64,000 nt of DNA, taken from the NCBI GenBank assembly GCA_903858275.1, contig CAIOIC010000109.1, positions 1 to 64,000 on the forward strand, given 5' to 3'. The notes beneath the pieces were generated by a model. The model was not told where the DNA came from, made no database searches, and saw only the letters and a list, made by a program, of their open reading frames with translations. The first letter of the stretch is position 1. Each line of letters starts with the position of its first letter. Origin of the DNA: an uncultured Verrucomicrobia subdivision 3 bacterium (lineage in GTDB: Bacteria > Verrucomicrobiota > Verrucomicrobiia > Limisphaerales > UBA11358). A program made the position numbers and the translations under genes. Positions 1-8,951 of this stretch are shown here, piece after piece.

Positions 1-2
1 GC

Positions 3-716
3 CTCGAAAAATATCAGATGCGCTTCAGCACGCACGCGGCGGAAGGGCTCGGCAAGAAATACGTCAACGAACCGGAGTTGTGGAAGAAGACCGAGGACAT
101 GGTGCGCAAGGTGTTGATCGAATCCGGCATCAACTACGTGGAGGTCGCCAACGAGGCGGCGTTCTACGGGCCGAAGATTGACGTGCAGGTGTGGAGCGCC
201 ATCGGCCGCGAATTCACCATCGCCACCAACCAGGTGGACTTCGCCGTGCCCGCCAAGTTCGGCCTGACCTACCGCGACAAGGACAACTCGAACAAGACGC
301 CGCTGTGCATCCATCGCGCGCCGCTCGGCACGCACGAACGGTTCATCGGCTTCCTCATCGAGCATTACGCGGGCAACTTCCCGCTCTGGCTCGCGCCGGA
401 TCAGGTGCGCGTGATCACCATCGGCGCGGAGGGCGATCCCGCGTCTGAACCGTTGATCAAATATGCGAAGAACATCGTGAATGAACTCCGCGCCCAAGGC
501 GTTCGCGCGGATGGTGACTACGGCACCGATCCGATGAAGGCTAAAATCGCCGAGGCCGAAAAGCTGCGCGTCCACACGATGCTAGTCATCGGCGGCCGCG
601 ACATGGAGGCCGGTGCAGTTTCCGTCCGCTTGCACGGCAAAGGCAATGTCGGCGCGAAGCCGAAGGCGGAGGCTGTGGCGGATATTCTGGCGAGCATCAA
701 AGAGCGACGCGCATAA
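3..716 (+). CDS. thrS: Threonyl-tRNA synthetase, C-terminal part (5' truncated by window edge)
   Basis: ORF contains class II aaRS core and anticodon-binding domain (ATNQVDFAVPAKFGLTYRDKDN, IHRAPLGTHERFIGFLIEHYAGNFPLWLAPDQVRV, GAVSVRLHGKGNVGAKPKAEAVADILASIKERRA). Confidence 0.95.
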   Translation, partial: LEKYQMRFSTHAAEGLGKKYVNEPELWKKTEDMVRKVLIESGINYVEVANEAAFYGPKIDVQVWSAIGREFTIATNQVDFAVPAKFGLTYRDKDNSNKTPLCIHRAPLGTHERFIGFLIEHYAGNFPLWLAPDQVRVITIGAEGDPASEPLIKYAKNIVNELRAQGVRADGDYGTDPMKAKIAEAEKLRVHTMLVIGGRDMEAGAVSVRLHGKGNVGAKPKAEAVADILASIKERRA

Positions 717-950
717 AATGAATTGATTGACCTGCGTGGCAGCCGAGTTGCGGCGACGCACCGTCACATGCCCGGGATGTTGGTGCTGTTGTTACTGGCC
801 TGTTCGGTGATGGCGGTCGGGGCAGTGGGCTACAGGCTTCGGCGTGGCCGGAAAACGGAATGTGACATTGACCACAGCATTGACCATCCTCGCCGGGGAC
901 TCATTCGTGCGGATCAATAACCCATGCCGGATGTGCAGAAAAGTCTGGAG
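717..950 (+). pseudogene. Decayed duplicate of the 3' end of the DUF4239-like gene at 8011-8781
   Basis: Near-identical stretches: aatgaattgattga..tggcagccg, caccgtcacatgcccgggatgttggtgctgttgttactggcctgttcggtg.tggcggtcggggcagtgggctac, catcctcgccggggactcattcgtgc.gatca; internal deletion and frameshift. Confidence 0.85.
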
Positions 951-961
951 CACAATCCGCC

Positions 962-1068
962 GGCGCAGTGAGATTGCGTCTCCACAGCGGCGGCCGGCAA
1001 GGCGCGAAGCCGGAGGAGGGAAATCGTCGCGGACATTCTGGCGAGCACCAGAGAACGAAGGGTGTGAC
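962..1068 (+). repeat. Degenerate copy A of thrS 3' end
   Basis: Reads AVRLRLHSGGRQGAKPEE then, after a frameshift, a VADILAS-like tail (ggcgcgaagccg...gtcgcggacattctggcgagcaccagagaacg); aligns to thrS 615-716. Confidence 0.75.
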
Positions 1069-1302
1069 AGTGCGCTATCAACCGCCGAATGATAGCCCTC
1101 CGCAAGAAGTTTCAACGCAAAGACACGGAGTCGTAAAATGAGAACCGAAAACACGGGAACACTTCACTCACTCCGCCTCGAACGCGGAGAGGTAAAGCGA
1201 CCGAGAATAGCCACGGCGAGCAAATCCGGACCGCGACCCGGGTGAATCAGACCTGAACCGAACACTGCTTGAATCCTGTTTGAAAATTCCGCTTGACTAC
1301 TA

Positions 1303-1320
1303 ACATACCCGCCGGTATGT
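1303..1320. promoter_or_regulatory. Probable TetR-family operator palindrome
   Basis: ACATACC-CGCC-GGTATGT perfect 7-bp inverted repeat directly before a TetR gene; TTGACT at 1293 as possible -35. Confidence 0.65.
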
Positions 1321-1331
1321 ACTATGTCATA

Positions 1332-1964
1332 ATGAAGCGCAAGAGCTCACCCGCACCGCGCAAGCAGCCGCGCAGCGCCACGGCGATGCCAGACAAACTT
1401 GCCGCCAGCGCATTTGCCCTCTTTTCCGCGCGCGGCATCGGCCAGGTCAGCCTGGACGATATCGCCACACATGCCGGAGTGACCAAGGGGAGTTTTTACT
1501 GGCACTACCAATCCAAGGACGACCTCATAAAAGCCGCCTGCGCGCATTACTACCGGGTATATCATCGCCGCATCAATTCCGAGCTGGCGCATATCACCAA
1601 CCCGGTGGAACGGCTGGCGCGGACAATCGAAACTGCAGTCAATATATGCCTGATGGATCGCGCAAACCGGGTCTTCACCACCGAGGTTTTTACGCTAGCC
1701 GTGCACAACCCCGAACTTGGCCGCAGCTGGAGGCAGTTCAGTGACAGCGTGCGGGAGTTCTATCTGGGTTTGTTGAAAGCGGCCATGGCGGCGGAGGATT
1801 TAAAGACTACGGACCCCGAGCAAGCCGTGGATTTCGTACTCTCAGCAATGGAAGGAATCAAACTGCGGGCACAGCATGAACCGCATCTTTGCTCAAAACA
1901 GAGCAAGCGATCAATCGTAACGAGCCTGAAACGCAACCTCGGCATTATCGAGACTGAACAATGA
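1332..1964 (+). CDS. TetR/AcrR family transcriptional regulator
   Basis: N-terminal HTH: AFALFSARGIGQVSLDDIATHAGVTKGSFYWHYQSKDDLIKAA; ORF open from 1293, ATGs at 1317 and 1332. Confidence 0.92.
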   Translation: MKRKSSPAPRKQPRSATAMPDKLAASAFALFSARGIGQVSLDDIATHAGVTKGSFYWHYQSKDDLIKAACAHYYRVYHRRINSELAHITNPVERLARTIETAVNICLMDRANRVFTTEVFTLAVHNPELGRSWRQFSDSVREFYLGLLKAAMAAEDLKTTDPEQAVDFVLSAMEGIKLRAQHEPHLCSKQSKRSIVTSLKRNLGIIETEQ

Positions 1965-2869
1965 ATCTGGCCAAATCCATACTCAAAGGTATTGCCTCGA
2001 TGATAACCTGCGAGCCGGATCGATATTGGTCCCACAATCGCCCCGGCGCCTTAAGACCCGGCATCCGAACCGTGCGCTGGCTGGGACTGACCGTCTCCCT
2101 GGCAGCCGGAGCCTGCAGTATTCAGAAAACCCTACTGGCCGGGCCGGCGGAAACAAATCAGCTACGCATTCTGTTGGTTACCGGCCAGGATTATCCCGCG
2201 CATGTCTGGCGCGAAACAGCGCCCGCCCTGCGCCGGCTGCTGGAGGATGACGCCCGCTTCAAAGTGCGCGTCATAGAAGACCCGCATGCGCTCGACTCCG
2301 CGATGCTCACCAACTACGACGCCGTTTTACTGCATTTCCAAAACTGGCAACAGCCCGGACCGGGCGCAGCGGCGCGCGACAACCTGCAGCGCTTTGTGAC
2401 AAACGGCGGAGGACTTGTGAGTGTGCATTTCGCCTGCGGGGCGTGGCACGGCGAATGGCCGGAATTTCAAAACATTATGGGCCGCGTCTGGCACGGCCAG
2501 GGGCCGGGCAAGCCGCAGCATGACAAACGCGGCAAATTCCTCGTCGAAATCGCGGACAAGACCCACCCCATCACCGCCGGTTTGACCGACTTTGAAACAA
2601 CCGACGAACTTTACACCTGTTTGACGGGCGACGCGCCGATCCATCTGCTCGCCCACGCGAAATCGAAGGTGGACCAGAAATATCATCCGCAGGCATTCAG
2701 CCGCGAGTACGGCAAGGGTCGCGTATTCCTGACGACGCTGGGCCACGACGTGTTTGCCTACACGAACAACCCGGTCGTGGGTGAACTACTACGGCGCGGC
2801 ACCGCGTGGTCAGCAGGCGTTTCCACACAACCGGCCAAGCAAACAAACTCGCAACCCCACCTACATTAG
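1961..2869 (+). CDS. ThuA-like domain protein
   Basis: LLVTGQDYPAHVWRETAPALRRLLE...VSVHFACGAWHGEWPEFQNIMGRVW...GKGRVFLTTLGHDV. Confidence 0.88.
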   Translation: MNLAKSILKGIASMITCEPDRYWSHNRPGALRPGIRTVRWLGLTVSLAAGACSIQKTLLAGPAETNQLRILLVTGQDYPAHVWRETAPALRRLLEDDARFKVRVIEDPHALDSAMLTNYDAVLLHFQNWQQPGPGAAARDNLQRFVTNGGGLVSVHFACGAWHGEWPEFQNIMGRVWHGQGPGKPQHDKRGKFLVEIADKTHPITAGLTDFETTDELYTCLTGDAPIHLLAHAKSKVDQKYHPQAFSREYGKGRVFLTTLGHDVFAYTNNPVVGELLRRGTAWSAGVSTQPAKQTNSQPHLH

Positions 2870-2870
2870 C

Positions 2871-3740
2871 ATGAAAATCGGATTCCACACCGACGCCTTC
2901 AACTCCGCCTACTGGTCTTTTGAGAAATGTCTCCAATGGGCCGAACGGAACAACGTCCACTACATCGAATGCGGCTTAATTGACGGCGTCAGCTGGATTC
3001 ACGGCCTTGGCTACCAGCCGCATGTCGCCCTCTACGAAGATCCCGCCCTGCTTCGCCGGAAGATGGACAAATATGGCGTGCGCTTCTCGCAGGTGGACGC
3101 CGCCTATCCGCTCTCGCAGCCGGACGGCCCGCTGCGCGGCGTGCCCTATGTGCTGAAGTCCGTCGCCTGGGCCGCGCAAATCGGCTGCCCCTGCGTGGAC
3201 ACAACCGACGGCCTTCACGCGCCCAAGGGCCTCAAGGACCCCGAAGCCATGTCACTGATGAAGCGGAGCTACGAACAAATCATCACGGTGGCCGAGGCTC
3301 ACAAGGTCATCGTCAACATCGAGCCGCACGGCTACTTCACCACCAACCCCGACCGCATGGCCGAGATGCTGGCGTTCGTGAAAAGCCCGGCGCTGCGGAT
3401 GAACATGGATACCGGCAACACCTTCATTGCCGGCAACAATCCGGTGAAATATCTGCGGCGCTTCATCAAAAAGGTAAGCCATGTCCATGTGAAAGATGTG
3501 TCCGAATCCTTGGCGTTGGCGTTGCGCGGCAAGGACACGGGTATCGCGGTCAGCGCCTGTTCGCTTGGCGGTGGCGTGAACGCAGGCAACATCAAGAAGT
3601 GCCTCGCCGTACTGCGGGACGCCGGTTACAACGGCGTGTTGAGCATCGAGTGCGAAGGCCAGGGCGGACCCATGATTGAGCAATCGCTTGCCTGGCTGCG
3701 CTCCACGCTCAAGGAACTCGGCATCAAGGAAACGGCCTAA
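2871..3740 (+). CDS. Sugar phosphate isomerase/epimerase (xylose isomerase-like TIM barrel)
   Basis: MKIGFHTDAFNSAYWSFEKCLQWAERNNVHYIECGL...VNIEPHGYF...HVHVKDV...GVLSIECEGQGG. Confidence 0.88.
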   Translation: MKIGFHTDAFNSAYWSFEKCLQWAERNNVHYIECGLIDGVSWIHGLGYQPHVALYEDPALLRRKMDKYGVRFSQVDAAYPLSQPDGPLRGVPYVLKSVAWAAQIGCPCVDTTDGLHAPKGLKDPEAMSLMKRSYEQIITVAEAHKVIVNIEPHGYFTTNPDRMAEMLAFVKSPALRMNMDTGNTFIAGNNPVKYLRRFIKKVSHVHVKDVSESLALALRGKDTGIAVSACSLGGGVNAGNIKKCLAVLRDAGYNGVLSIECEGQGGPMIEQSLAWLRSTLKELGIKETA

Positions 3741-3799
3741 ATCTGATTTAACCAAATGTCCAAGACTACGCACCCCAAAGAATAACCGCTGGCAAAACT

Positions 3800-5140
3800 G
3801 TGAAAGAATCTATGAACACCGGAATCAAGATATCCACAGGCAATGTCACCCGGCGTGACTTCCTGAAAACCTCCGCCACCGTCGCCGCCGCCACCGCATT
3901 CGGCTCGCTGGATCTTACCCGCTCAGCTCACGCCGCCGGCAGCGACATCATCAAAGTCGGCCTGATTGGGTGCGGCCTGCGCGGAACCGCCGCCGCCATT
4001 GATGCTCTGGATGCCGACCCCGGCGTCGAGTTGACGGCCATGAGCGATCTGTTCAGCGACAAGATTGAGGCCTCGCTTGCGATAATTCGACAAAGCCATC
4101 CCAATCGGGCAAAGGTTCCCATGGATCGGCGTTTCACGGGTTTCGATGGTTATCGCCAGGTGATCGTCGGTTGCGACGTCGTTCTCATCGCCTGCGCCTC
4201 GCGTTTTCATCCGTATTACCTGCGCGCCGCGGTGGATGCCGGGAAACACGTCTTCGTGGAGAAGCCCCACGGCATCGACCCGGTCGGCGTGCGAGCCACG
4301 AGAGATGCCTGCATCCTCGCGAAGACCAAGGGATTGAGCGTGCTCTCCGGGCTGCACAACCGTTTCAACACCTGCGTGAAGGAGACAGTCCAGCGCATCC
4401 ACGATGGCGCAATCGGGGAGGTTCTTTCGCTAGAGGTCAATTTTCTGCGAGCACCTTACGTACTCGTGGAACGGCAGCCGGGCTGGAGAGAGATCGAATA
4501 CCAGTGCCGCAACTGGTATCACTTCTCATGGCTGTCGGGCGACGACGTTACGCAGTCGCTGGTGCACAGCCTTGACAAGGCCTGCTGGGTCATGCGCGAC
4601 GACCATCCAATCACGGCGCACGGGCTGGGCGGCCGCTCGGCCTCCTTCGGCCCCATCTACGGCGACGTCTTCGACCATCATTCCGTGGTCTATGAATTCC
4701 CCTCCGGAGTCAAGGTGTATGCATTCTGCCGAACGCAGAAGGACTGCCATGACGGGACCTCTGACTACATCGTCGGCACCAAGGGCCGGGCATCACTGCT
4801 CATCGGGAAGATCACCGGAGAAAACACATGGAAGTTTGCCGGAAACGTAGAGCCCCCCTACAAAGTCGAGCAGCGGGAATTCTTCAAAGCGATCCGGGCC
4901 GGCGTGCCCATCAACTGCGGCGACTATATGGTCAACAGCACCATGACGGCGGTGATGGGCCAGATGGTCTGCTACAATGGCAGGAAGCTCGGCTGGCCAA
5001 AGCTAGCCAATTCGCTCTTTGCCTTCCCGCCGCAGGGCCCGTACGATTTTAACATCAAGCCGCCGGTTCAGCCTGGCGCCGACGGGCAGTATCCCGTCCC
5101 TGCCCCAGGCCGGAACCAGATTGGAATCGATGGCGCGTGA
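3800..5140 (+). CDS. Gfo/Idh/MocA family oxidoreductase with TAT signal
   Basis: RRDFLKTSATVAAATAFGS signal; VGLIGCGLRGTAAAIDAL, HVFVEKPHGIDPVGVRATRDAC. Confidence 0.93.
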   Translation: MKESMNTGIKISTGNVTRRDFLKTSATVAAATAFGSLDLTRSAHAAGSDIIKVGLIGCGLRGTAAAIDALDADPGVELTAMSDLFSDKIEASLAIIRQSHPNRAKVPMDRRFTGFDGYRQVIVGCDVVLIACASRFHPYYLRAAVDAGKHVFVEKPHGIDPVGVRATRDACILAKTKGLSVLSGLHNRFNTCVKETVQRIHDGAIGEVLSLEVNFLRAPYVLVERQPGWREIEYQCRNWYHFSWLSGDDVTQSLVHSLDKACWVMRDDHPITAHGLGGRSASFGPIYGDVFDHHSVVYEFPSGVKVYAFCRTQKDCHDGTSDYIVGTKGRASLLIGKITGENTWKFAGNVEPPYKVEQREFFKAIRAGVPINCGDYMVNSTMTAVMGQMVCYNGRKLGWPKLANSLFAFPPQGPYDFNIKPPVQPGADGQYPVPAPGRNQIGIDGA

Positions 5141-5159
5141 CTTCCGAAAGGGAACGCCA

Positions 5160-5304
5160 CCAGATGATTTTGGTCATCAGCGGTAACAACACGGGAACCG
5201 CCGCGGTGAAGATGCGTCGCCTCCACGCCGGCCCGCAAGGCGCGAAGCCTAGGGCGAATGTCGCGGCGGATATTCTGGCGGACATTAAAAAGCGCCGGGC
5301 GTAA
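5160..5304 (+). repeat. Degenerate copy B of thrS 3' end
   Basis: Open-frame translation MILVISGNNTGTAAVKMRRLHAGPQGAKPRANVAADILADIKKRRA* versus thrS MLVIGGRDMEAGAVSVRLHGKGNVGAKPKAEAVADILASIKERRA*. Confidence 0.88.
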
Positions 5305-5342
5305 AATCTGCCGTTCGGGAAAACATTGATTCAATCTTAATT

Positions 5343-6269
5343 ATGAAGAACAACCGGAATGTGATTTCCCGGCGGAATTTTCTCGCCGTTTCCGGGGCGA
5401 CCATTGCCGTCCTCGCCACAAAGACCACCGCTTTAGCCGCCAGCGAAATCACACCGGCAGCTTCGCCCGGCACCGCCGCAAAGAAATATCCGATCGGGCT
5501 GGAACTTTACTCTGTCCGAACCGAACTCGCCCGCGATCTGCCGAACACCCTCCGTACGGTTGCGAAGATGGGGTATGAAGTCGCGGAGTTTTATGCGCCC
5601 TATTCCAGTTGGACCCTTTCCTATGCGAAAGAGGTCCGAACCTTGATGGACGATATCGGGCTGCGCTGTTACTCGACGCATAATAATATCGCGTCGTTCA
5701 CGCCGGGTGACTCAATGTCCAAGGCGATAGAGCTGAACCAGATTCTGGGCGTGCGCCATCTCATCCTTGCCAGTGAACCCGGCGGCACCAAGGGATTGGA
5801 TAGGTGGAAAAGACTTTGCGACCTACTCGCGGCGGCGGCAGACCAGCTTAAACCACACGGTTTGTCCGCCGGATTCCACAATCATCAGTCCGAATGGGCG
5901 ATCCTCGATGGCAGGATGCGGATTATGGATTTTATCGCAGCCAATACGCCCAAGGAATTTGTGCTGCAACTGGACGTCGGCACCTGCGTGGAAGCCGGCA
6001 CGGATCCCGTCGCCTGGATCAAGGCGAATCCGGGGCGCATCAAAATCGCGCACCTCAAAGATTGGGCGCCAGGGAGCCGCGCGGATGAAAAGAATTATCG
6101 CGTCCTCTTCGGCGAAGGCGTCTCGCCCTGGAAGGAAATCACCGCAGCCCTTGAATCAACCGGTGGCGTAGAATGTTATCTACTGGAACAGGAAGGCAGC
6201 CGGTTTTCGGAATTTGAAACGGCGCAGCGCGAACTGGATGCGTGGAATAAATTCAGGAAAGGTGCCTGA
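5343..6269 (+). CDS. Sugar phosphate isomerase/epimerase with TAT signal
   Basis: SRRNFLAVSGATIAVLATKTTALA signal; YPIGLELYSVRTELARDLPNTLRTVAKMGYEVAEFYAPY, LQLDVGTCVEAGTDPVAWI. Confidence 0.9.
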   Translation: MKNNRNVISRRNFLAVSGATIAVLATKTTALAASEITPAASPGTAAKKYPIGLELYSVRTELARDLPNTLRTVAKMGYEVAEFYAPYSSWTLSYAKEVRTLMDDIGLRCYSTHNNIASFTPGDSMSKAIELNQILGVRHLILASEPGGTKGLDRWKRLCDLLAAAADQLKPHGLSAGFHNHQSEWAILDGRMRIMDFIAANTPKEFVLQLDVGTCVEAGTDPVAWIKANPGRIKIAHLKDWAPGSRADEKNYRVLFGEGVSPWKEITAALESTGGVECYLLEQEGSRFSEFETAQRELDAWNKFRKGA

Positions 6270-6313
6270 TCCGCGCATCGGTTCGTATTCCGAGCAAGAA
6301 TTCAGAATCAGAC

Positions 6314-6363
6314 AAAAGTCCCGGCGAATATTCTGGCTGGCATTTAAAAACTGCGTCCGTAAG
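6314..6363 (+). repeat. Degenerate copy C of thrS 3' end
   Basis: gtcccggcgaatattctggctggcatttaaaaactgcgtccgtaag aligns with copy B gtcgcggcggatattctggcggacattaaaaagcgccgggcgtaa. Confidence 0.65.
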
Positions 6364-6395
6364 ATTAACTTCACGACCCACAAGATTGAATCCAT

Positions 6396-7499
6396 ATGAA
6401 TTATAAGAATATTAGTTTCCAATTCCTGTTCGCCGCCGCGTTGCTGGGACTTTTGACCGGCTGCACGACAACCAAAAACTGCAAAACAGAGGCTTTCTCC
6501 GACTGGCCGGCGGGCAAATCTCCGCGCGAAATCGGCTACAAGGTGGCGACCAACATGCTGCCGCGCTGGATCGTCACCAAGCCTTACGTCCATTACGCGG
6601 AGGATTCCACGTGGGTGCATGGGCTACAATTTGCCACGCTCACCGGCGATGCCCAGCTTAAGGAGGCGTTGATCCGGCGCTATGACCGATTCCTCGCACC
6701 CGGCGGAACGAACCTGATTTCCATGAAACAGCACGTGGATCATTCCATCTTTGGCATCGTTCCCCTCGAGCTTTATATCCAGACGAAAGACGCAAAGTTT
6801 TTGAAACTCGGCAAAATGCTGGCGGACCGGCAATGGGAACAGCCGTTGACCAACGGCTTCTCCGGTGAAACGCGCTTCTGGATTGATGACATGTATATGA
6901 TCACGATCCTGCAGTTGCAGGCGTATCGCGCAACGGGCGACAAGGTTTATCTGGATCGCGCGGCGCTGGAAATGGTCGCCTATCTGAACAAGTTGCAACA
7001 ACCCAACGGGCTGTTCCATCACGGACCGGATTTCCCGTTTTTCTGGGGACGCGGCAACGGCTGGGTAGCGGCAGGCATGACCGAATTACTCCGCTTTCTT
7101 CCGTGCAATCATCCGCAACGGCCCCGCATCCTGGCGGGTTATCTGAAAATGATGTCCGTATTGCTCAAGCACCAAGATCCCGACGGCATGTGGCATCAGT
7201 TGATTGACGGGCCCGATTCCTACAAGGAAACCTCCAGCACCGCGATGTTCACTTACGCCATGATTAACGGGGTGAAGCGCGGCTGGCTGCCTGCGAAACC
7301 ATACGCCTCAGCCGCCCGCAAAGGCTGGCTCGCGCTGACGGATTATATTGATGCTGACGGCAACGTGGATCAGGTTTGCGTCGGCACAGGACAGAAAAAC
7401 AGCCGGCAATTTTACCTCGATCGCCCCCGGGTCAAAGGCGACCACCACGGCCAGGCACCCACTTTGTGGTGCGCCATGGCCCTGCTGCGGTCAGAGTAA
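6396..7499 (+). CDS. Glycoside hydrolase family 88/105 (unsaturated rhamnogalacturonyl hydrolase-like), lipoprotein
   Basis: LLTGCTTT lipobox; WIDDMYMITILQLQAYRATGD, GRGNGWVAAGMTELLRFLP, SSTAMFTYAMINGVKRGWL. Confidence 0.9.
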   Translation: MNYKNISFQFLFAAALLGLLTGCTTTKNCKTEAFSDWPAGKSPREIGYKVATNMLPRWIVTKPYVHYAEDSTWVHGLQFATLTGDAQLKEALIRRYDRFLAPGGTNLISMKQHVDHSIFGIVPLELYIQTKDAKFLKLGKMLADRQWEQPLTNGFSGETRFWIDDMYMITILQLQAYRATGDKVYLDRAALEMVAYLNKLQQPNGLFHHGPDFPFFWGRGNGWVAAGMTELLRFLPCNHPQRPRILAGYLKMMSVLLKHQDPDGMWHQLIDGPDSYKETSSTAMFTYAMINGVKRGWLPAKPYASAARKGWLALTDYIDADGNVDQVCVGTGQKNSRQFYLDRPRVKGDHHGQAPTLWCAMALLRSE

Positions 7500-7526
7500 A
7501 TATCATCCCGCCCTTCGCCTTGACAG

Positions 7527-7550
7527 AGCCGCACCCTGTGGGTCGGCTTT
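7527..7550 (+). terminator. Intrinsic terminator-like hairpin
   Basis: AGCCGcACCC-tgt-GGGTCGGCT followed by tt, just after the GH105 stop. Confidence 0.55.
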
Positions 7551-7615
7551 CCTCCGCTTGCAATCTTGCAGCGGCTTGCTAATTATTGGCGGAAATTGAG
7601 ACGAAAACCAATATC

Positions 7616-7942
7616 ATGAATCCAATGAAAAATCCCGCGCTCAAACACCACCTCTTGCTCCTCCTTGCCGTAGTGCTCACCGTTTACCTCGCCAGCTGCA
7701 AAGAAAAGCCCAAGGCCGAGCCAGTCGTTGAGAAACCCAAAACCGCCGCCAAAGAAGCGGGTGATGCCATCAAAGACGCCGCAAAAAAAACCGGCAGCGC
7801 CGTTGAGGGCACGGCCCTGAAAGCCTGGGAAGGCATCAAGAAAGGTGCACATGAAGTTGGTCAGGTGGCTACAAATGTAGCCGGCGAGGTTAAATCCGGG
7901 GCCGTGAAAGTGGGAGATCAAGTCAAGGATGCCACCAAGTAG
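7616..7942 (+). CDS. Small Ala/Lys-rich lipoprotein (YtxH/LEA-like)
   Basis: VYLASCKEKPK lipobox followed by AKEAGDAIKDAAKKTGSAVEGTALKAWEGIKKGAHEVGQ repeats. Confidence 0.65.
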   Translation: MNPMKNPALKHHLLLLLAVVLTVYLASCKEKPKAEPVVEKPKTAAKEAGDAIKDAAKKTGSAVEGTALKAWEGIKKGAHEVGQVATNVAGEVKSGAVKVGDQVKDATK

Positions 7943-8010
7943 AAATCGCATCTTTCGCCTTGCGATTGTTAACCTGGAAGCAAGCTGATGACCAAACGGA
8001 TACCATCATC

Positions 8011-8781
8011 ATGGAAAATAGTTCGGGAATAATTCAAACGTTGACCGCACTGATTCTGTTCGGTGGATTGACGGCGGCGTTGGAGGCCGGATTTCGCTTT
8101 GGCCAGCGGGTGCGGCGACAGCATGCCGAACCGGCGGATCAGCTCGCCACGGTTCAGGCAGCCATTCTCGGCCTGCTCGCGCTCTTGCTGGGCTTCAGTT
8201 TTGCCCTAGCGGCGGGGCGTTTCTCGGCCCGCAACCAACTGATCCTAGATGAAGCCAATGCCATCGGCACAGCCTGGCTGCGCTGCGACCTGCTTTCCAC
8301 CAATGATCGGCGCGAAGTGCGCGACCTTCTGCGCCATTACACCGCCGAGCGGGTGGTGCTTTACGATGCGAAAAATGATGCGACGCAAATGACCGCCATT
8401 GCCGAATCCGAGGCGCTACAGGCCAGGATTTGGAATATCGTCGCCAATGCGGCCAAAACAAAATTAGATTTAGCGAACGTATTGCTGCCGCCATTCAATG
8501 AATTGATTGATTTGCATGGCAGCCGGGTGGCAGCGGCGCACCGTCACATGCCCGGGATGTTGGTGCTGTTGTTACTGGCCTGTTCGGTGGTGGCGGTCGG
8601 GGCAGTGGGCTACGGCTTCGGCGTGGCCGGCAAACGGAATGTGGTATTGACCTCGGCGCTGGCTTTCCTCATTGCCGCCGTGCTGTGGGCAATCATCGAT
8701 TTTGATCATCCTCGCCGGGGACTCATTCGTGCCGATCAACAACCCATGCTGGATCTGCAAAAAAATCTCAAGCCCAAATAG
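8011..8781 (+). CDS. DUF4239-like membrane protein
   Basis: Four TM segments, LGLLALLLGFSFALAAGRFSARNQLILDEANAIGTAWLRCDLL; ORF extends upstream to 7960. Confidence 0.75.
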   Translation: MENSSGIIQTLTALILFGGLTAALEAGFRFGQRVRRQHAEPADQLATVQAAILGLLALLLGFSFALAAGRFSARNQLILDEANAIGTAWLRCDLLSTNDRREVRDLLRHYTAERVVLYDAKNDATQMTAIAESEALQARIWNIVANAAKTKLDLANVLLPPFNELIDLHGSRVAAAHRHMPGMLVLLLLACSVVAVGAVGYGFGVAGKRNVVLTSALAFLIAAVLWAIIDFDHPRRGLIRADQQPMLDLQKNLKPK

Positions 8782-8951
8782 CCGCACCAATCAGAATAAA
8801 TTTTAACTCCATCGTTACGGCTTGCTGGCGGAAGGCTTCAAATCATTCCAAGACGCATGAATCCAGCAGAATATCGGACAGTTACAAAATTCAATTGAGG
8901 CAGCCCGTTTTGCTGGTAAAATTTTCTGGCTGAAAACTTCCAGCAAAACCG

